This document shows, piece after piece, positions 51,087-59,603 of a stretch of 64,000 nucleotides of DNA. The DNA comes from Nitrospira_D sp019636945. Its GTDB lineage: Bacteria; Nitrospirota; Nitrospiria; Nitrospirales; Nitrospiraceae. A program made the translations under genes and the position numbers. Below the pieces are notes generated by a model. That model saw nothing but the letters and a program-made list of their open reading frames with translations. It was not told the DNA's origin and ran no database searches. The first letter of the stretch is position 1; the number at the start of each line of letters is the position of its first letter. Location of the stretch: contig NZ_JBLFBO010000009.1 in NCBI RefSeq assembly GCF_047338595.1, positions 62,001 through 126,000 of the forward strand, read 5' to 3'.

Positions 51087-51800
51087 CTATCCTGCCAAAT
51101 ACGTCTCCACTGCCTGCCGCACCCGCTCCCGAGCCCGATGGAGCCTGACGTACAGATTGGTTTCAGAAATCTTCAAGATCTCGCAGACTTCTTTTGCATC
51201 GACTCCCTCAACATCGCGAAGGATCAACACATCCTTCAAGGTCTTCGGCAACGCCTCAATCGCCTTGTTCAAGGCATTCACGGCCTGTTGGGAGACGAGA
51301 AGCTTCTCCGGTGTTTGATCGTCCCAGGGCTGCGGAGGAAACGCCCAATGGCCGGCCCATTCACCAGACTGATGAAAACGCGACGGATCGACCGCTTCCT
51401 CGCCCTCATCATCCACCGACTCAAAGGACGAGAAATTGACGTGGCGCTTCTCCCGTACCCCTCGATCTTTCGCTTTGTGGATCATGATGCCGAAAATCCA
51501 CGTTCGCAATGACGATCGTCCTTCGAAACGATCCAAACCTTCGATGACCGCCATCCACGTGTCTTGAACGACTTCTTCCGCCACTTCTCGATCAGCCACG
51601 TGACCCATGGCCATTCGGATTAACGCACTATGGTGACGCGTCACCAGCTCAGCAAACGCTCCTTCGTCCCCCTGCGTGAGTCGTGCAAGGAGTGCACTGT
51701 CCCTGTTCTCCTGAGCAGAAGTCTGACGTAACACTGCTGTTGGATCTGCACCGATTAGATAACTCGTGGACTTAGTAGCCTGACTGGTATCAACATTCAT
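51087..51800 (-). CDS. ECF-family RNA polymerase sigma factor
   Basis: The start is set at 51800 (MNVDTSQATK, 237 aa), with GGAGGTC before it and an ATGA overlap with the STAS gene. Region 2 (FAELVTRHHSALIRMAMGHVADREVAEEVVQDTWMAVIEGLDRFEGRSSLRTWIFGI) and region 4 (LPKTLKDVLILRDVEGVDAKEVCEILKISETNLYVRLHRARERVRQ) are clear. A ~40-residue insertion (VNFSSFESVDDEGEEAVDPSRF ... PQPW) lies between them. Its probable targets carry TGTAAG-15-CCGACACA. Confidence 0.92.
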   Translation of the reverse strand: MNVDTSQATKSTSYLIGADPTAVLRQTSAQENRDSALLARLTQGDEGAFAELVTRHHSALIRMAMGHVADREVAEEVVQDTWMAVIEGLDRFEGRSSLRTWIFGIMIHKAKDRGVREKRHVNFSSFESVDDEGEEAVDPSRFHQSGEWAGHWAFPPQPWDDQTPEKLLVSQQAVNALNKAIEALPKTLKDVLILRDVEGVDAKEVCEILKISETNLYVRLHRARERVRQAVETYLAG

Positions 51801-52066
51801 GACCGACCTCCAATGTGGAGCAGCTCCGTCATCAGGGCTGGAGCACTCATAAGGGTGACATGTGAATGGGGAAATGCGTTCAGGACTTCGACTCCACGAC
51901 CATCGATATAGTCGACATGGGAACAATCCAAGAACACCGATTTCTGCTGCCGGAGATAGGCACGGCACTCTCCATCGAGTAGTGCTGCCCATTGCTCCGT
52001 GATTTTTCCTTCCAGCTTGATGAGGACATCTCCCTGACTTTCCTGAATGACTGTGATCTTCAACAT
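51797..52066 (-). CDS. STAS-domain protein lacking the usual phosphorylated serine
   Basis: The start is set at 52066 (MLKITVIQES, 89 aa), with GGAGG 8 nt upstream. The anti-sigma-antagonist (SpoIIAA-like) fold is seen in LIKLEGKITEQWAALLDGECRAYL, VFLDCSHVDYIDGRGVEVLNAF and VTLMSAPALMTELLHIGG. In SpoIIAA the motif is D-S-S-G, with the second Ser phosphorylated. Here it is D-G-R-G, so classical phospho-control is unlikely. Coupled by ATGA to the ECF sigma factor, it is a likely partner or modulator. Confidence 0.82.
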   Translation of the reverse strand: MLKITVIQESQGDVLIKLEGKITEQWAALLDGECRAYLRQQKSVFLDCSHVDYIDGRGVEVLNAFPHSHVTLMSAPALMTELLHIGGRS

Positions 52067-52355
52067 CGCTACGCCTCCTCTGATCAACGTGATGCCAGCC
52101 TATTGAGCAACCACGGTGCCAGAGTGCGATGAGATGAGAACGGTCACCTAAACTGTTGATCAATGGAGGTTGTTCGGCGCGAGCCGCAGAAAAGACAAAG
52201 ACTCAACCGAGAGAGAATTCCCAATATATTAGGAACATCTCAATTAGTTGGGAACAACACTTGGGACTATGTGCCGTAACGGAGGGGAAAAACAGTGGAT
52301 GACTGTAAGAGAGTAGCCGCCCAAGAAACGTGGTGCCAGGTTTCCAAGTAAGACG
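52067..52355. other. upstream region of the STAS-ECF operon
   Basis: About 290 bases without a gene. It contains inverted arms TTCCCAA (52218-52224) and TTGGGAA (52248-52254) flanking a 23-nt AT-rich centre, and TGATCAA-type half sites near 52081 and 52158. It carries the operon promoter, but no ECF-like TGTAAG/CCGACACA pair is present. Confidence 0.4.
52218..52254. promoter_or_regulatory. inverted repeat TTCCCAA-23-TTGGGAA
   Basis: Seven-base exact inverted arms about 150 bp upstream of the STAS start, with an AT-rich middle. A possible operator. Confidence 0.35.
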
Positions 52356-53201
52356 CTATTTCTTCCCGACCTCACCTAGGCCTGATGACCCCAGCAGCTT
52401 CGCGATGACTTCAGCTGGTTGTCGGTCCCCCTTGACGATGGCAGTCACGAGGCGTGGTTTTGTGCCGATCCCGCCGCTCTCTTTGAACGACGGAAGTTTC
52501 TGTCCAAAGATGAGCACCATTTCTTTTTGACTGTTCACGAAGGCCGTAGGGACACCAGAGATCTGTAGGGGCTCCTTGGAGTCCGTTTGTGCGGATTCTT
52601 CCCACGTTCCGATGGTGACGGTGACAAGAGTATTGATGCGGTCAGCATCGTACTCTTTGTTGATAGCCGCGACTTCCGGAGCCACTCGTTCGTTGTGGGC
52701 TTTCCAAACCGCATTGGCCTTTTCAGAAAACGGTTTGGCTTCAGCACGTAAGCGTGCTGCCTCATCCGGATTGGTCTTTATAGCTCCGCGCGCTTTGTAT
52801 TCAAGATCGCGCGCCTGCGCTTGGTATCCATGCACTTCCTTTTCCTCCTCTGGCGTCCACGCCATGGCCTTCCTAATCTTGGCATCTCGCTCACGATCTT
52901 TCTCGCTGTGGCGTTTCGATTCTACATCCCAGAAATATTCCCCATACCACCCCGGCATAGGATCCAATCCCTTGCATACGTCTTTCGGCGCAGCCGGTTT
53001 TATCTTGGCCATGGGATCCCTCAACGTCCAGCCTGCTGGGGTAGGAGGCAATGCGGCTCTGATGGCCTGTTGGAGCGAGAGGTATACCTGTTGTTCCGAT
53101 TCGCCGACTGGGCGGACGCCTTCGGGGCAATCGGCGTAGGCGCTGCCGACGACGCCAAGGGCTGACAAGATCATCATTACACAGATCGTAGATCGTCTCA
53201 T
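52356..53201 (-). CDS. secreted hypothetical protein with charged helical middle
   Basis: The start is set at 53201 (MRRSTICVMMIL, 281 aa) because GGAG lies 8 nt upstream and it gives a clean signal peptide (ending AYADC). The middle (residues about 80-175) is strongly charged and helical (SEKDRERDAKIRKAMAWTPEEEKEV, AARLRAEAKPFSEKANAVWKAH). The ends look beta-rich. No family is recognised. It begins 16 bp after the sigma-54 activator, so the two are probably co-transcribed. Confidence 0.6.
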   Translation of the reverse strand: MRRSTICVMMILSALGVVGSAYADCPEGVRPVGESEQQVYLSLQQAIRAALPPTPAGWTLRDPMAKIKPAAPKDVCKGLDPMPGWYGEYFWDVESKRHSEKDRERDAKIRKAMAWTPEEEKEVHGYQAQARDLEYKARGAIKTNPDEAARLRAEAKPFSEKANAVWKAHNERVAPEVAAINKEYDADRINTLVTVTIGTWEESAQTDSKEPLQISGVPTAFVNSQKEMVLIFGQKLPSFKESGGIGTKPRLVTAIVKGDRQPAEVIAKLLGSSGLGEVGKK

Positions 53202-53217
53202 GCTGGTTTCTCCAAGA

Positions 53218-55119
53218 TTAGCTTGGCCTGACAACGCCAAGTTTCTTCATGCGAGCTTCAAGCGTAGTAGGCTTCAAACCGAGAATGGCTGCCGCACCTT
53301 TATCACCGCTGACACGCCAATTCGTCTGTTCAAGGATGTCGAGGATATGCTGCCGTTCCATTTCTTCGAGCGTGAATGCTTTGCCGTTCCTGGACTTACT
53401 GGCCGGAGGCGTCAACCAGTCGATGGATGCAAGTTCAGACCCCTCGCTCAGTATGACGGCCCGCTCGATGACGTGCTCCAGTTCACGAATATTCCCCGGC
53501 CACTGGTAGCGTTGTAAGGTAGCCATCATCCGTTCAGGTATCCGGTCGATCTTCTTTCCTAACCTCATCGCGTGCTTGCGTACGAAATACTGCACAAGCA
53601 ACGGCACGTCGTCCTCACGCTCTCGCAGTGCCGGGAGATGGATTGGAAAGACATTCAAACGATAATAGAGATCAGGACGGTATTGGCCTGTTTTGGAGAG
53701 TTGTTCAAGATTCCGATTCGTCGCCGCGATGATACGCGCATCCACCTTGAAAGTCTGCGTTCCTCCCACTCGCTCGAACTCGCCCTCCTGCAAGACACGG
53801 AGGAGTTTGGATTGCAGATCGAGCGGCAAATCCCCGATCTCGTCCAGGAAGATCGTCCCCTTATCCGCCACCTCGAAACGACCCAGTTTTCTCGTGAGTG
53901 CGCCGGTGAACGCACCTTTCTCATGACCGAACAACTCACTTTCAACCAAGCCAGCTGGAATGGCTGCGCAATTCACCTTGACCAACGGCTGCTGCTTTCG
54001 AGAGCTCAGATTATGGATGGCTCTCGCGATTAGCTCTTTGCCGGTTCCTGTCTCGCCCGTAATCAGCACGGTCGAATCGGTCGGCGCCACACGCTCAACG
54101 TTTTTAAGCACTTTCTTGAGCGAGTGAGCTGATCCGATAATCTCTTCGAAGTTATGGTTGCCCTTGATTTCTTCCTGCAAATAAACCGCCTGGGCCTCCA
54201 ACCTCGCCTTGTCCTGCTCCATCATCACCTGCTCGGTAATGTCGATGAACATGGTACGCGTAAACGTGCCGCTCAAATCAGGACGGGACCACCAACGAAT
54301 CCAGAGGGGTTGGCCATCATTCTTCCGTCTCAACTCCAACACAACGCCGCTTGTGTCAACACCCTCGCCAACGGCGTCGAAGGCTTCCTTCAGCCGTCGT
54401 TGTGCATCCGGCGTATCCGGAATGAACGACTTCCCGTACAGCCCTTTGACTTGTTCCGGCGTAATACCCAGCGTCCTCAGCGCGGTCTTGTTGGCACGAA
54501 TAAATTTGGAGTCGAGGCCTTCATTAACATAGGCGATCGGAGCCTCATCGAAGAGATCGCGTAGCTGCGCCTCGTTTTCCCTCACGACGGCTTCCATTCG
54601 AAGCCGCTCCAACTCTGCGGCTGCTCTCATGACAAAGATTCCAAGAATCGACGTCACACGGACGGCGTCCGGCATCGGCTTCGTATCCATGACAGCCAAA
54701 TGTCCGACAACTTGATCGCTTGAGTTCACGATGGGAACGCCACAGTAGCTTTCAACACTCGTGTCTTGGATCAGCTGCACGTGGGGATAGTGGTGGCGGA
54801 GGGCATCCGGATGATGGACGCATTTCTTCGTCAACACAGTCTCACACGGACCTTGGGCCGGCACATCGAACGGCGGTAACTCCTGCCCCTTCCCCCATCC
54901 TGCTTTCGAAACAAACCGACGCTGTTTCTCATTGAACTCAGAAATATAGGCGTAGTCCACACCAAGGGTAGTCGCCAAATGCCGGACAAGAGAAGGAAAG
55001 AACTGCTCACCGACTTGCGCGCCTATTCCCTCTAGGACTTGGCGGAGCAGCGCCTCCGTTTCCAACGCGTCACCGGCAGGAAGAAACACTCTGGATTCAG
55101 GATTCGCAGGTACTGTCAT
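53218..55119 (-). CDS. sigma-54-dependent transcriptional activator (GAF-PAS-AAA-Fis)
   Basis: Started at ATG 55119 (633 aa). A GAF domain (about residues 20-175, with VDYAYISEFNEKQ and ESYCGVPIVNSSDQVVGHLAV) and a PAS domain (FDEAPIAYVNEGLDSKFIRANKTALRTLG) form the sensor. The AAA+ part has GETGTGKELIARAIH, GAFTGA (in EKGAFTGALTR), the sigma-54 contact loop, and FLDEIGDLPLDLQSKLL. It ends in a Fis-type helix-turn-helix (NWRVSGDKGAAAILGLKPTTLEARMKKLG). It drives sigma-54 promoters, which could not be located by eye. Confidence 0.93.
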   Translation of the reverse strand: MTVPANPESRVFLPAGDALETEALLRQVLEGIGAQVGEQFFPSLVRHLATTLGVDYAYISEFNEKQRRFVSKAGWGKGQELPPFDVPAQGPCETVLTKKCVHHPDALRHHYPHVQLIQDTSVESYCGVPIVNSSDQVVGHLAVMDTKPMPDAVRVTSILGIFVMRAAAELERLRMEAVVRENEAQLRDLFDEAPIAYVNEGLDSKFIRANKTALRTLGITPEQVKGLYGKSFIPDTPDAQRRLKEAFDAVGEGVDTSGVVLELRRKNDGQPLWIRWWSRPDLSGTFTRTMFIDITEQVMMEQDKARLEAQAVYLQEEIKGNHNFEEIIGSAHSLKKVLKNVERVAPTDSTVLITGETGTGKELIARAIHNLSSRKQQPLVKVNCAAIPAGLVESELFGHEKGAFTGALTRKLGRFEVADKGTIFLDEIGDLPLDLQSKLLRVLQEGEFERVGGTQTFKVDARIIAATNRNLEQLSKTGQYRPDLYYRLNVFPIHLPALREREDDVPLLVQYFVRKHAMRLGKKIDRIPERMMATLQRYQWPGNIRELEHVIERAVILSEGSELASIDWLTPPASKSRNGKAFTLEEMERQHILDILEQTNWRVSGDKGAAAILGLKPTTLEARMKKLGVVRPS

Positions 55120-55234
55120 ACTTCTGTAAGACGACAGGATAGCCGTAGAATTAGGCTTGTGGCAGGAGTCTAGCACTGGAAGGGAAAAGGTGGCAATGTG
55201 GGAAGGTCTGCAGGAGTTGGTTCATCGGCCTCGC

Positions 55235-55861
55235 CTAGAAGTCTGCGTGAATGTTCGGGCTATTAGGAGCCTTGAGGTTCACTTGGCCTTTGGAAGGAGA
55301 GCTCTCAGGAATGCGGAACCGCTGTTTGATGGCCGTTACTATTTGCTTCGCTTCAGCCTCGTCGAGGCCTGCGCCGAATCGGCAGGTTCTCTCACCGTGG
55401 TCGAACGAAATCACCCCGCCCCCAACTCCCCATAATTGGAAGCTGGACGAAAACGCCAGCGGACTGGATCCAACTGATCCAATGCGAAGATCACGCATCT
55501 GAATGAAGTTGTACTCCTTGTCAAACCCGAATCCTCCGACATCGCGTCGTATTTTGAACGTTTGGCCGCGCACGGTGAGCATCTCTTTGCCCATCAGCTG
55601 CCACAGCCACGCATAAAGCGCGACCACTCCACCGACAGTCCAGACCCCGAACCAGGCCAACATGAACAATTCTCCCTCCGGCGGGCTATCACCCTTCAGA
55701 AACTGGTTCGCGACCATCACTTCCGCCACCGCCCAACCACAGAGCCAGAACGCCAAAAAGCAAATCACGAACCAGCTTCGGCGACAAGGCATGACGATGC
55801 GCAGCCCCTCCGCAGTATCCGCAATGGAGATTCGAGGTTCAGTGGGTTGTCGCTTGGCCAT
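55235..55861 (-). CDS. membrane protein with PH-like C-terminal domain
   Basis: This 208-residue protein has two membrane helices (WFVICFLAFWLCGWAVAEVMV and FMLAWFGVWTVGGVVALYAWLW). The cytoplasmic beta-rich domain that follows (EMLTVRGQTFKIRRDVGGFGFDKEYNFIQMRDLRIG, CRFGAGLDEAEAKQIVTAIKQRF) has the layout of small bacterial pleckstrin-homology-like proteins. AGGAGGAG before 55861 supports the start. Unknown role. Confidence 0.6.
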   Translation of the reverse strand: MAKRQPTEPRISIADTAEGLRIVMPCRRSWFVICFLAFWLCGWAVAEVMVANQFLKGDSPPEGELFMLAWFGVWTVGGVVALYAWLWQLMGKEMLTVRGQTFKIRRDVGGFGFDKEYNFIQMRDLRIGSVGSSPLAFSSSFQLWGVGGGVISFDHGERTCRFGAGLDEAEAKQIVTAIKQRFRIPESSPSKGQVNLKAPNSPNIHADF

Positions 55862-56058
55862 GAGGCTCTCCTCCTACGGTAAGCGACATTATGACACGAA
55901 TGTTTGACTGGTCGCACATGCTCGTGAATGTCCAGGTGAATGCCTCCATAACCGGGGTCGTCAGAACCTTGACTCAGCCCTGCGATGGTCGTAGCCTCCA
56001 TCCAGACCTGTTTGAGCGACGATGCACGATACACCACTACAGGCCCAGGGAGTCTCCA

Positions 56059-57165
56059 ATGTCTGATACGCAATGGACGGATGTCGGATCGGTCGAAGAG
56101 CTCAAGCAGAAATCGTTACAAGAGGTCAACTGTGGGAAGACACGCATCGCCCTCACCTATCAACACGAGAGGTTTGCGGCAATCTCGGGCATCTGCAATC
56201 ATGTAGGTGGACCACTCGGTACGGGTACTCTTGACGGTGACTATGTCGTCTGTCCTTGGCACTACTGGAAGTTCCACCGCGAGACAGGACACGGTGAGGT
56301 GGGATATGAGCAGGATCGCGTACCGACCTATGCAACCAAGATAGAAAACGGCCGGCTGTACGTCGACCTGGCCTCTGCCACAAAACGCACAAAGCAACCA
56401 CATCAGCCTCATTCCCTAGCCCGCCCTGTCATTCGCCAAGCAGGCCCGGTGCGCGTTGTCGGGATCTCTACCACCGCAATGACGGTCGACCATCCACGCT
56501 ACAGCACGTCGGATGCGTTGCTCGATATCGCATTGGACTATGCGCAACGCACGCTCCAGCTAGAAACCCAATCCATTAGGTTGCGCGACCTGAACTTTCG
56601 TGCCTGTGAGGGGTTCTACTCCAAAGCCGCGCAGGCCTGTACATGGCCCTGCTCAATTACACAGATGGATCCCACCGACGAATTGGATCGCGTGTACGAG
56701 GCCATCGTGCATTGGGCCGACGTGATTCTGCTCTCGACGCCGATTCGGTGGGGCAATGCCAGCAGTCTCTACTTCAAGCTGGTTGAGAGGATGAACTGTA
56801 TCCAGAATCAGGAGACGATTGCAAAGAAACATCTTCTGAAGCACAAAGTGGCGGCCTTTATCATCATGGGTGGGCAAGACAACGTGCAAGGTGTGGCAGG
56901 ACAATTGATGACGTTCTGGGCCGAGGTTGGCTGCCAATTTCCACAGTTTCCCTTTATCGCCCATTCACGGGGATGGAGCGCGGAGGACATGGAGCGGAAC
57001 ATCTGTGAAGTCCAGAACAGCCGTGAACTGCGTGAGGCTGCACAACAACTGGTGGCTCGTGCCGTGGATATGGCAACACTAATGGTGGGAGGACAGGTAC
57101 CGGAGCATCCTCTTGCCGGTGGTGGACGCAAAGCACACAAACTGGATAGTGAGCCGACTGGATAG
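56059..57165 (+). CDS. Rieske ferredoxin fused to flavodoxin-like oxidoreductase
   Basis: Started at ATG 56059 (368 aa), with GGGAG 8 nt upstream. An earlier start would give a non-homologous tail. The N-terminal Rieske [2Fe-2S] domain (about residues 1-105) has CNHVGGPLGTG and CPWHYWKF. From residue ~130 an FMN-dependent NAD(P)H-oxidoreductase fold follows (GISTTAMTVDHPRYSTSDALL ... ILLSTPIRWGNASSLYFKLVERMN ... AFIIMGGQDNVQGVAGQ). Joining the iron-sulfur and flavin sites in one chain implies internal electron transfer from NAD(P)H or ferredoxin to a substrate. Substrate not known. Confidence 0.85.
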   Translation: MSDTQWTDVGSVEELKQKSLQEVNCGKTRIALTYQHERFAAISGICNHVGGPLGTGTLDGDYVVCPWHYWKFHRETGHGEVGYEQDRVPTYATKIENGRLYVDLASATKRTKQPHQPHSLARPVIRQAGPVRVVGISTTAMTVDHPRYSTSDALLDIALDYAQRTLQLETQSIRLRDLNFRACEGFYSKAAQACTWPCSITQMDPTDELDRVYEAIVHWADVILLSTPIRWGNASSLYFKLVERMNCIQNQETIAKKHLLKHKVAAFIIMGGQDNVQGVAGQLMTFWAEVGCQFPQFPFIAHSRGWSAEDMERNICEVQNSRELREAAQQLVARAVDMATLMVGGQVPEHPLAGGGRKAHKLDSEPTG

Positions 57166-57194
57166 TATTTTTGCAGTAGGTACGATACGGCTCA

Positions 57195-57833
57195 CTAGTG
57201 AGCAGGAATGGTCGGTCTGATCTGTTGCAGGATGACTTGTTTGACCTGCTTTGCGAAGCGCTTGGAGACTTCGAGGTTCCGTTGAGCATGACCGGACTCT
57301 GATACGGTATAGACAGCCGGTGGCGTCTGTGACGTGATCGTAGCTTCAAACACAACCGCCAACATCTTGACAGGCTTCCCGGTTTTTCGATCGATCCCGT
57401 AAGCCTCCTTCAATGACACCTTCGGCAAGACCTCAACATCTGCCCCAGCCGACAGATGGGGCTTCAATAACCCTGACCGTTCCTGATCTCGCTCGATGAG
57501 TTTAATCATGGGGTCTGCGACGAACTCACTCCGAATCTGTTCTGCCACTGCTCCTTTGGCTCGCTCGGCCTTCTGCATCTGTTCGTCTAATTCAGCTGGC
57601 GCTAGATCCACATAGATGGGTTCGTTCGACTGGCGTCTCGACCCATTGTTTGACTGGGCAAGTCGTTCATTTGTCTTGAGATTGAGCTCCCCAGCCACTT
57701 CTTGCGACGCAACTTGCCGCTTGGCCATCGGATCATTGGCATCATAGTAGTTACTCAAACATCCCCCGCTCATGAGCACGACGACGACAGACCATATAAA
57801 TCTCATCATCCGCAAACAAGTACGGATAGCCAT
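57195..57833 (-). CDS. putative lipoprotein, unknown family
   Basis: The start is set at 57833 (MAIRTCLRMMRFIW, 212 aa), with AAGGAG 9 nt upstream. The signal and lipobox are VVVVLMSGGCLSN. The following low-complexity linker (SQEVAGELNLKTNERLAQSNNGSRRQSNEP) leads to a helical/beta C-terminal domain (PVKMLAVVFEATITSQTPPAVYTVSESG ... VSKRFAKQVKQVILQQI) that recalls GNA1162/PelC-type or LptE-like lipoproteins. The family is not certain. Confidence 0.6.
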   Translation of the reverse strand: MAIRTCLRMMRFIWSVVVVLMSGGCLSNYYDANDPMAKRQVASQEVAGELNLKTNERLAQSNNGSRRQSNEPIYVDLAPAELDEQMQKAERAKGAVAEQIRSEFVADPMIKLIERDQERSGLLKPHLSAGADVEVLPKVSLKEAYGIDRKTGKPVKMLAVVFEATITSQTPPAVYTVSESGHAQRNLEVSKRFAKQVKQVILQQIRPTIPAH

Positions 57834-58108
57834 AAGGAGGACTCCTTGCTTCTCGCCCATAATAGAACGCGAGGCTTCAATCCATCCAAGTAAGTGTAGC
57901 AGGATCACCCATGATGCCAAGACAGAGAGCCGTACTATCCATCGAGCTCAAGGAATTGCCACAGCAGCCGATGAAGTAACGAGCAGCCCCCTACGCAGGC
58001 CGTGGAGAACCATTCACCCCTGCTTCTTTCATCAGAATGCCCTCGCACCTCCCCTGATTCATGTGAGGACACGAACCGGTGGATACACCTGCCCGTCTCG
58101 CTCACCCC

Positions 58109-59428
58109 ATGACTCGGAAGCGCGTGGTCATCATCGGGGGTGGGTTTGGAGGGATGACAGCAGCACGGTGCTTGCGTGATGTCGATGTCATCCTGATCGA
58201 CCGCACCAATCACCATGTCTTCCAGCCGTTGCTCTATCAAGTAGCCACGGCTTCGTTGTCACCCGTGGATATCGCCTGGCCATTACGAACAGTGTTTCGT
58301 TCACAACCCAACGTGCGGATCGTCATGGATGAGGTCCTGTCCATCGATCGCACCACGCACGTAGTCCGCCTCCGTCACAGCACACCCATCACGTTCGACA
58401 CCCTCATCGTCACGCCGGGATCACGCCACACGTATTTCGGACACAACGAGTGGGAATCGTTCGCACCTGGACTGAAGACCCTGGGGGATGCGGTTGAATT
58501 ACGGAAGCGCATCCTCCTCGCGTTTGAAGAGGCAGAACGGCAGAGGGCCGACACCGGTACTCAAAGTCGCCTCAGCTTCGTCATCGTGGGAGGTGGCCCC
58601 ACAGGTGTTGAGCTTGCCGGCTTACTACTCGATGTCGGAAGAAAGACCATAGGGCCAGACTATCCACACCTGCGTGTAGAAGATCTTTCCATTACACTTG
58701 TGGAAGCCGGCTCACGCATTCTCTCCGAGCTTGACCCGAAGCTGTCCACGAAGACTCTTGCCGCACTTCACCGAATGGGAGTGACCGTCAAACTCAATAC
58801 ACCTGTGACTGCCGTTCGCGCCGGCGGGGTCATGCTCGGTGACGAATGGATCGCGTCCACCAATGTACTCTGGGCGGCCGGCACAAAGGCCTCCCCGCTC
58901 TTACGTACTCTTGGGGTGGATCAGGATCACTGTGGACGGATCAAGGTTCAACCGGATTTGACCATCCCGCAGGACCCATGGATCTTCGTGATCGGCGATG
59001 CTGCGCACTGTCTTGACCATAATGGTACACCACTCCCCGGCATTGCTCCCGTTGCTATCAGCGAGGGGCGGTATGTTGCTACGTTGATTAATGAGGATTT
59101 ACGACCAGCACACCGCTTACCATTTACCTACCAGGGCTGTGGCAGGATGGTCACAATCGGGTGGGCCCAGGCCGCAGCTCAACTCGGACCGTTCCATACA
59201 TCGGGTCGCATAGCTTGGTCTCTCTGGTATGTCGCTCACATCTTCTTCCTCATCGGCATCAGACAGCCTGTCCGAGTGATATGTAAATGGGTCTGGAACT
59301 ACCTCACCTGTAAACGAGGAGCAAGATTGCTGTGTGAACAACCGGCTATTCGGCAGAAGAGGTCGTCGAACAACCGGGTCGGTAAAATGACCAATGATGA
59401 TCACAAGTCTTTGCGTCGAGCAGCTTAA
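58109..59428 (+). CDS. type II NADH dehydrogenase-like flavoprotein (copy 1)
   Basis: This 439-residue enzyme has an N-terminal FAD site (VVIIGGGFGGMTAARCLR) and an NADH-binding site (FVIVGGGPTGVELAGLLLDVGR). FVIGDAAHCLD is the second FAD motif, and a C-terminal hydrophobic helix (SLWYVAHIFFLIGIRQPVRV) associates with the membrane. NDH-2 passes electrons from NADH to quinone without pumping protons. The ATG at 58109 is preferred to a GTG ten codons earlier. A close paralogue follows 175 bp downstream. Confidence 0.9.
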   Translation: MTRKRVVIIGGGFGGMTAARCLRDVDVILIDRTNHHVFQPLLYQVATASLSPVDIAWPLRTVFRSQPNVRIVMDEVLSIDRTTHVVRLRHSTPITFDTLIVTPGSRHTYFGHNEWESFAPGLKTLGDAVELRKRILLAFEEAERQRADTGTQSRLSFVIVGGGPTGVELAGLLLDVGRKTIGPDYPHLRVEDLSITLVEAGSRILSELDPKLSTKTLAALHRMGVTVKLNTPVTAVRAGGVMLGDEWIASTNVLWAAGTKASPLLRTLGVDQDHCGRIKVQPDLTIPQDPWIFVIGDAAHCLDHNGTPLPGIAPVAISEGRYVATLINEDLRPAHRLPFTYQGCGRMVTIGWAQAAAQLGPFHTSGRIAWSLWYVAHIFFLIGIRQPVRVICKWVWNYLTCKRGARLLCEQPAIRQKRSSNNRVGKMTNDDHKSLRRAA

Positions 59429-59603
59429 CCTCAGGAATCGTCCTCTCAGCTCACGACGATTTTTTTCCAATATCCACGTTCCCTCCTGCGCGAATATTTC
59501 CAGTAAACCATTCGGCAAGCCTCAGGAGAAGCCATTTGATTGACTCGGCCCCAACGATATGCAACGCTGATTCCGGCGAAGGACAGAACCGGGGCGGAAG
59601 AGG

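Noticed and set aside
52290..52330. Plus-strand TGTAAG at 52303 as another ECF promoter
   Set aside because: The bases 15 bp downstream (GAAACG) do not match CCGACACA, and the nearest genes are on the other strand.
55119..55145. Plus-strand TGTAAG at 55129 as another ECF promoter
   Set aside because: No CGAC at the required spacing (TAGAATTA instead).
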